Below, in pieces: positions 61,539-64,000 of a stretch of DNA of 64,000 bases. Positions within the stretch are counted from its first letter, which is position 1; each line of letters starts with the position of its first letter. The DNA comes from CALCCV01 sp964388665 (lineage in GTDB: Bacteria > Bdellovibrionota > Bdellovibrionia > Bdellovibrionales > Bdellovibrionaceae), in contig CAYMBJ010000001.1 in assembly GCA_964388665.1 (NCBI GenBank), positions 67,322-131,321 on the forward strand, in the 5' to 3' direction. The notes under the pieces are model-generated. The model was given only the letters and a program-made list of their open reading frames with translations, ran no database searches and was not told where the DNA came from. The translations under genes and the position numbers were made by a program.

Positions 61539-62132
61539 TCAATATGCCCATAGGCGATAGAACATAGATTTGAGAGCTTCCTGGGACACTTCAGAAAAGT
61601 CAGGGCGAAAACGCCCTGCGACCACGGGATGAGGAAATATCAAAAACTCATCGGGCAAAGTGGCGCGAAATGTTCGCAAAGAACGGTACATATGAGAGCG
61701 TGAAGTGATTAACAGAATGTCTCTGCAATGAAAGGCTTCAATAAACGGTAGGCTTTGCTGGGCGTTGCCGTAAGTGGTGCCGGAGCGACGCTCAAGTACG
61801 ATATCAGACTCTTGCAAATCTCCATAAAAGGCCTTTTGTGGCAAAAGATCGCGAAGGCGCACATCCTCATGGACACCTGAAATGATCAGTTTTTTGATGA
61901 GGCCCTGAGCTAGCAACGAGAAGCCCTCACGAACCCTGCCGGCTCCGCCGGTTAAAACGATGCCACAGTCGGCGGCGCGCGAAATGCTCCACGAGGACAT
62001 GTCTTGATCAAGAACGCCATTGCTTTCGCGAATGAACCACACCACAAAGGGCAAGGCGGATAGCAAGATAATCGCCAGTACCCTTTTGATCTTGTTTGCT
62101 TCAATCCAGAAACGCCAAAACTTCAATCTCAA
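61539..62132 (-). CDS. YdcF/SanA/ElyC-type (DUF218) membrane protein
   Basis: I place the start at a TTG at 62130-62132, six bases after AAGGAG, inside the 3' end of ridA (197 residues). The longer open frame has no binding site. One membrane helix (VLAIILLSALPFVVWFI) is followed by the DUF218 domain: DCGIVLTGGAGRVREGFSLL, KKLIISGVHEDVRLRDLL, YGDLQESDIVLERRSGTTYGNAQQ, and LLITSRSHMYRSLRTFRATLP. Members affect envelope integrity (ElyC acts on peptidoglycan or lipid-carrier metabolism). The 32-base overlap with ridA suggests coupling. Confidence 0.83.
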   Translation of the reverse strand: MRLKFWRFWIEANKIKRVLAIILLSALPFVVWFIRESNGVLDQDMSSWSISRAADCGIVLTGGAGRVREGFSLLAQGLIKKLIISGVHEDVRLRDLLPQKAFYGDLQESDIVLERRSGTTYGNAQQSLPFIEAFHCRDILLITSRSHMYRSLRTFRATLPDEFLIFPHPVVAGRFRPDFSEVSQEALKSMFYRLWAY

Positions 62133-62481
62133 CAGGGACTCCTTTGGGTAGCTGATGTACGGCGACTGTCGAGCGCGCCGGCGGCGAAGTGGGAAAACGC
62201 TTACCATATATCTCATTGACGATCTGGAAGTCTTTCATGTCCGTTAGATAAATGGTGGTCTTTACGACTTTCGAAAAATCAGCCGCAGCGGCGTTCAGAA
62301 CTGCTTCAATATTTTTCAAGATCTGCTCAGTGTGCTCAACCACTGTCCCAGAGATCAATTCGCCTGTCTTGGGATCAATGGCAATTTGTCCTGAACAAAA
62401 AAGAAAGGAACCTGCGCGCACCGCTTGTGAATAAGGGCCCACAGGGGCAGGTGCATTGGCAGTTGTGATGATTTTTGTCAT
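62101..62481 (-). CDS. ridA: RidA enamine/imine deaminase
   Basis: 126 residues, full family length. Hydrolyses reactive enamines and imines such as 2-aminoacrylate made by PLP enzymes. Conserved parts: ITTANAPAPVGPYSQAVRAG at the start, FCSGQIAIDPKTGELI, TIYLTDMKDF, and PPARSTVAVHQLPKGVPVEIEVLAFL, which holds the key arginine and catalytic glutamate. An AAAAAGGAG box lies upstream. It overlaps the downstream ydcF-like gene. Confidence 0.95.
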   Translation of the reverse strand: MTKIITTANAPAPVGPYSQAVRAGSFLFCSGQIAIDPKTGELISGTVVEHTEQILKNIEAVLNAAAADFSKVVKTTIYLTDMKDFQIVNEIYGKRFPTSPPARSTVAVHQLPKGVPVEIEVLAFLD

Positions 62482-62595
62482 ATAGAGTCACTCCTTTTTG
62501 AGTTGAAAGTTGAGTTGCTGGCAATTGTTCTTCATTCAATAGCTTGGAGCAGAAGCAAATGCACAATATGGAAATGTTTATAGTTTCATACTTGC

Positions 62596-63144
62596 CTAAA
62601 AATAAAAGTGAATTCCCGCACGAAACGGGTGATCAGCAATGGTTCTGAAGCGCGTTTTGCCTGTGGTGGCCACCCCAAAGCCTGACTCAAAAGTGAAACC
62701 AACAGAGTCCAGGCCCGCAAAGAAAAATTCGGTGCCAACAAAAACATCCGCTTCGATCCCAGAGAGCTTTTCTGTTTCTGTCGGAAGATCCTCCTTGGCC
62801 TTTTCAAAGCTGACAGTGGCGACCTGTCCTCCCATATAAAAATTCAAATTGGGTTCGAAAAAAATATTGCGGCGTACTCCAAAAGCAATCGCCATGCGGG
62901 AATTTTCATCTTGAGTGTCCACCCCGAAGGCCGCGCTGATGCCCACCTCTTTGCCAAAATAGTAATTTGCACTAATCATTGGCACATCGACGGTCATGTT
63001 ATTGCGAATGCCAAGTCCCAAGCGCTTAGACAGATCCTTTGCTAAGGATGGCTGAGAAAACGCCTGCAAGAATAGGCAGGCAGCTAGAACCCAATAATGC
63101 CTTCTCGTTTCTATTTGGCCGCGACACAATTTTATAAGGCTCAT
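62596..63144 (-). CDS. Small outer-membrane beta-barrel protein
   Basis: 182 residues from the ATG at 63142-63144 (an ATG two codons upstream is also open). Signal peptide ends near SLAKD (about residue 35). The mature part alternates short strands and turns: GLGIRNNMTVDVPMISANYYF, GISAAFGVDTQ, NLNFYMGGQVATVSF, VGFTFESGFGVATTG. It ends in GIHFYF with a terminal phenylalanine, the signature of a BamA-inserted barrel of about eight strands. It resembles the OmpW/OmpA-like small barrels in shape only; the function is unknown. Confidence 0.78.
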   Translation of the reverse strand: MSLIKLCRGQIETRRHYWVLAACLFLQAFSQPSLAKDLSKRLGLGIRNNMTVDVPMISANYYFGKEVGISAAFGVDTQDENSRMAIAFGVRRNIFFEPNLNFYMGGQVATVSFEKAKEDLPTETEKLSGIEADVFVGTEFFFAGLDSVGFTFESGFGVATTGKTRFRTIADHPFRAGIHFYF

Positions 63145-63381
63145 CCACACTCCAAAGTGTAATTATCATGTGTCAGCATGTAAGCTGTTGTGAGTAAAAT
63201 CAAGACGACGGTGGTCGGAATGCCAGATTATCTGGGACCCTGGCATGGAATTGGGATCATCTGACCAAATTTCAAACATTTTCATCGCCACTGAGGTGAG
63301 ACTTATAAATTTTTGATTAAGATCTTGATTGTTTTCAGCGGCATTTAATTGTAGCTTCGTGAAGAATCTGCATCAAAATTT

Positions 63382-63456
63382 GGGCCCATGGTGAAGTTGG
63401 GATCATATGTCCATGGCATGGATAAGTCACCAGTTCGACTCTGGTTGGGTCCACCA
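63382..63456 (+). tRNA. tRNA-Ala (anticodon GGC)
   Basis: 75-base cloverleaf with encoded CCA. Acceptor GGGCCCA pairs with TGGGTCC and includes G3-U70, the classic alanine identity pair. D-arm GTGA-AGTTGGGA-TCAT, anticodon arm TGTCC-ATGGCAT-GGATA with GGC at positions 34-36, T-arm ACCAG-TTCGACT-CTGGT, discriminator A, CCA at 63454-63456. Two G-U pairs in the D and anticodon stems make it slightly weaker than usual. Confidence 0.88.
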
Positions 63457-63561
63457 AATGATCCCCCTGCAAAATCCTCATACATAACGTTTGTCACGAA
63501 GGCTTGCGTAGCAACCCTTCGCGCCAAGCCGAACTGCGGTTTTGCAGGGGGATCATTTGGT
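63453..63561 (+). repeat. 109-base element with 22-bp terminal inverted repeats at the tRNA-Ala 3' end
   Basis: Arms 63453-63474 and 63540-63561 are perfect reverse complements (the first reads ACCAAATGATCCCCCTGCAA plus two further A). The left arm begins with the last four bases of tRNA-Ala. The 65-base interior contains further pairing pieces, CGAAGG/CCTTCG and GGCTTG/CAAGCC. No target-site duplication is visible. It might be a small inverted-repeat element (MITE-like), an attachment-site scar, or a transcript-end structure. Confidence 0.6.
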
Positions 63562-63713
63562 TCGTGGGGTGGGGGATTTGGGGATATCCCCGCATGTAGC
63601 CAAGGCCGTTGTATTTAAAAAATTTGGCGTTCGAGAAATCGCTGTTTTTCAGGAATATGCCTTCAGGAAGGGGCAATACATCAGCTCGATTTGGATGCGA
63701 AAAGCATTACGGG

Positions 63714-63920
63714 AGAGATCATGAACATTTCTATCAGCACGGTACAGATCCCGATCACTACTTCCAGGCTTTTCTTTGGGCGAAGAAAGCATATGAACTT
63801 GGAGAAACCGCAAAAACGTGGGACATCGCCACGGGTATTGACCGATATCTTGTGCATTCTGGCCAAAAACAGCTTTTCGGTACTCAATTTTCTCAAGATT
63901 CATTCGAAGCAATTACCTGA
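63714..63920 (+). pseudogene. Remnant of a DUF6624-like protein domain
   Basis: The frame ending at the TGA at 63918-63920 reads EHFYQHGTDPDHYFQAFLWA, then KKAYELGETAKTWDIATGID and RYLVHSGQKQLFGTQF. The QHG...AxxLGE...DRYL...GQ.Q.FGTQF pattern resembles DUF6624-type domains. No convincing start codon precedes it, and the upstream bases make protein-like sequence only in other frames. It stops a few residues after GTQF, so it looks truncated at both ends. The family call is from memory of the pattern and is tentative. Confidence 0.45.
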
Positions 63921-64000
63921 AGATATTCCTGACTGCGCGCACTCGCTTGCCCTGTAAGTAACTCCAGTCGAAGGCAAAGCTCCGCCAGCAACAGACGGCG
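63921..64000 (+). other. Right window edge without recognisable gene
   Basis: No open frame with a binding site and no RNA gene recognised in the last 80 bases; the neighbourhood continues beyond the window. Confidence 0.5.

Noticed and set aside
63345..63527. 60-codon minus-strand open frame with QSRTGDLSMPW
   Set aside because: Antisense of tRNA-Ala and of the inverted repeat; not a protein gene.

Overview
The window looks like chromosomal DNA of a Bdellovibrio-type bacterium (Bdellovibrionota). This is inferred from content, not from a marker gene. The clues are a TIGR02147-type regulator coupled to a lipoprotein gene, a DUF1592/DUF1552 pair, many lipoproteins and Tat substrates, and a heavy load of exported degradative enzymes (non-specific nuclease, phospholipase D-like lipoprotein, M64 peptidase, NlpC/P60-like lipoprotein). 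Two tRNA genes are visible: tRNA-Gly(GCC) at 9334-9409 and tRNA-Ala(GGC) at 63382-63456. No rRNA, CRISPR array or intact insertion sequence was seen.

Layout. 1-8.3 kb: 5' part of tatA (minus strand), a kefF/kefC-type K+ efflux pair, a small secreted protein, psd, and a heterodimeric MdlA/MdlB-type ABC exporter. 8.3-13 kb: a small lipoprotein, tRNA-Gly, a secreted NucA-type nuclease whose ribosome binding site lies inside an 11-bp perfect hairpin, and a large PLD-type lipoprotein. 13.4-16.9 kb: an apparent operon of a TIGR02147 regulator, a lipoprotein made of two homologous halves, and a membrane protein with a GspG-like pseudopilin tail. 17-22.5 kb: a DUF1592/DUF1552 exported pair and a methyltransferase-TPR-glycosyltransferase fusion, then acnA on the other strand. 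25.6-30 kb: an accessory and decaying stretch holding a heme peroxidase pseudogene with an internal deletion, a reversed-order AbiE toxin-antitoxin pair behind a 23-bp palindrome, and a frameshifted HExxH protein.

30-37.3 kb: a Tat-exported carotenoid oxygenase, a NAPE-PLD-like lipoprotein hydrolase, an NlpC/P60-like lipoprotein, a Csp-type copper protein, an OppA-type binding protein and a small winged-helix protein. 37.7-42.4 kb: two soluble hybrid histidine kinases in one operon. 42.5-48.2 kb: an M64 peptidase with a repeat in its signal peptide, then a diaminopimelate/lysine/folate group (CADD-type pABA enzyme, dapD and an MpaA-like M14 amidase on the minus strand, divergent from lysA). 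48.2-49.8 kb: an MscS channel and a GNAT acetyltransferase. 49.9-59 kb: a long co-directional run queA-tgt-yajC-secD-secF-recJ-queC-DUF366-small secreted protein. It combines queuosine tRNA modification, Sec translocation and DNA repair. 59-63.2 kb: a CX4CH lipoprotein, a protein with a degenerate receiver domain, ydcF-like, ridA and a small beta-barrel protein. The end of the window holds tRNA-Ala, a 22-bp inverted repeat starting at its 3' end, and a protein-fragment remnant.

The most original items are the AbiE operator/leaderless arrangement, the hairpin over the nuclease start, the regulator/duplicated-lipoprotein/pseudopilin operon, the DAP-recovery gene grouping, and the structure next to tRNA-Ala. 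None can be shown to be a new system from sequence alone.
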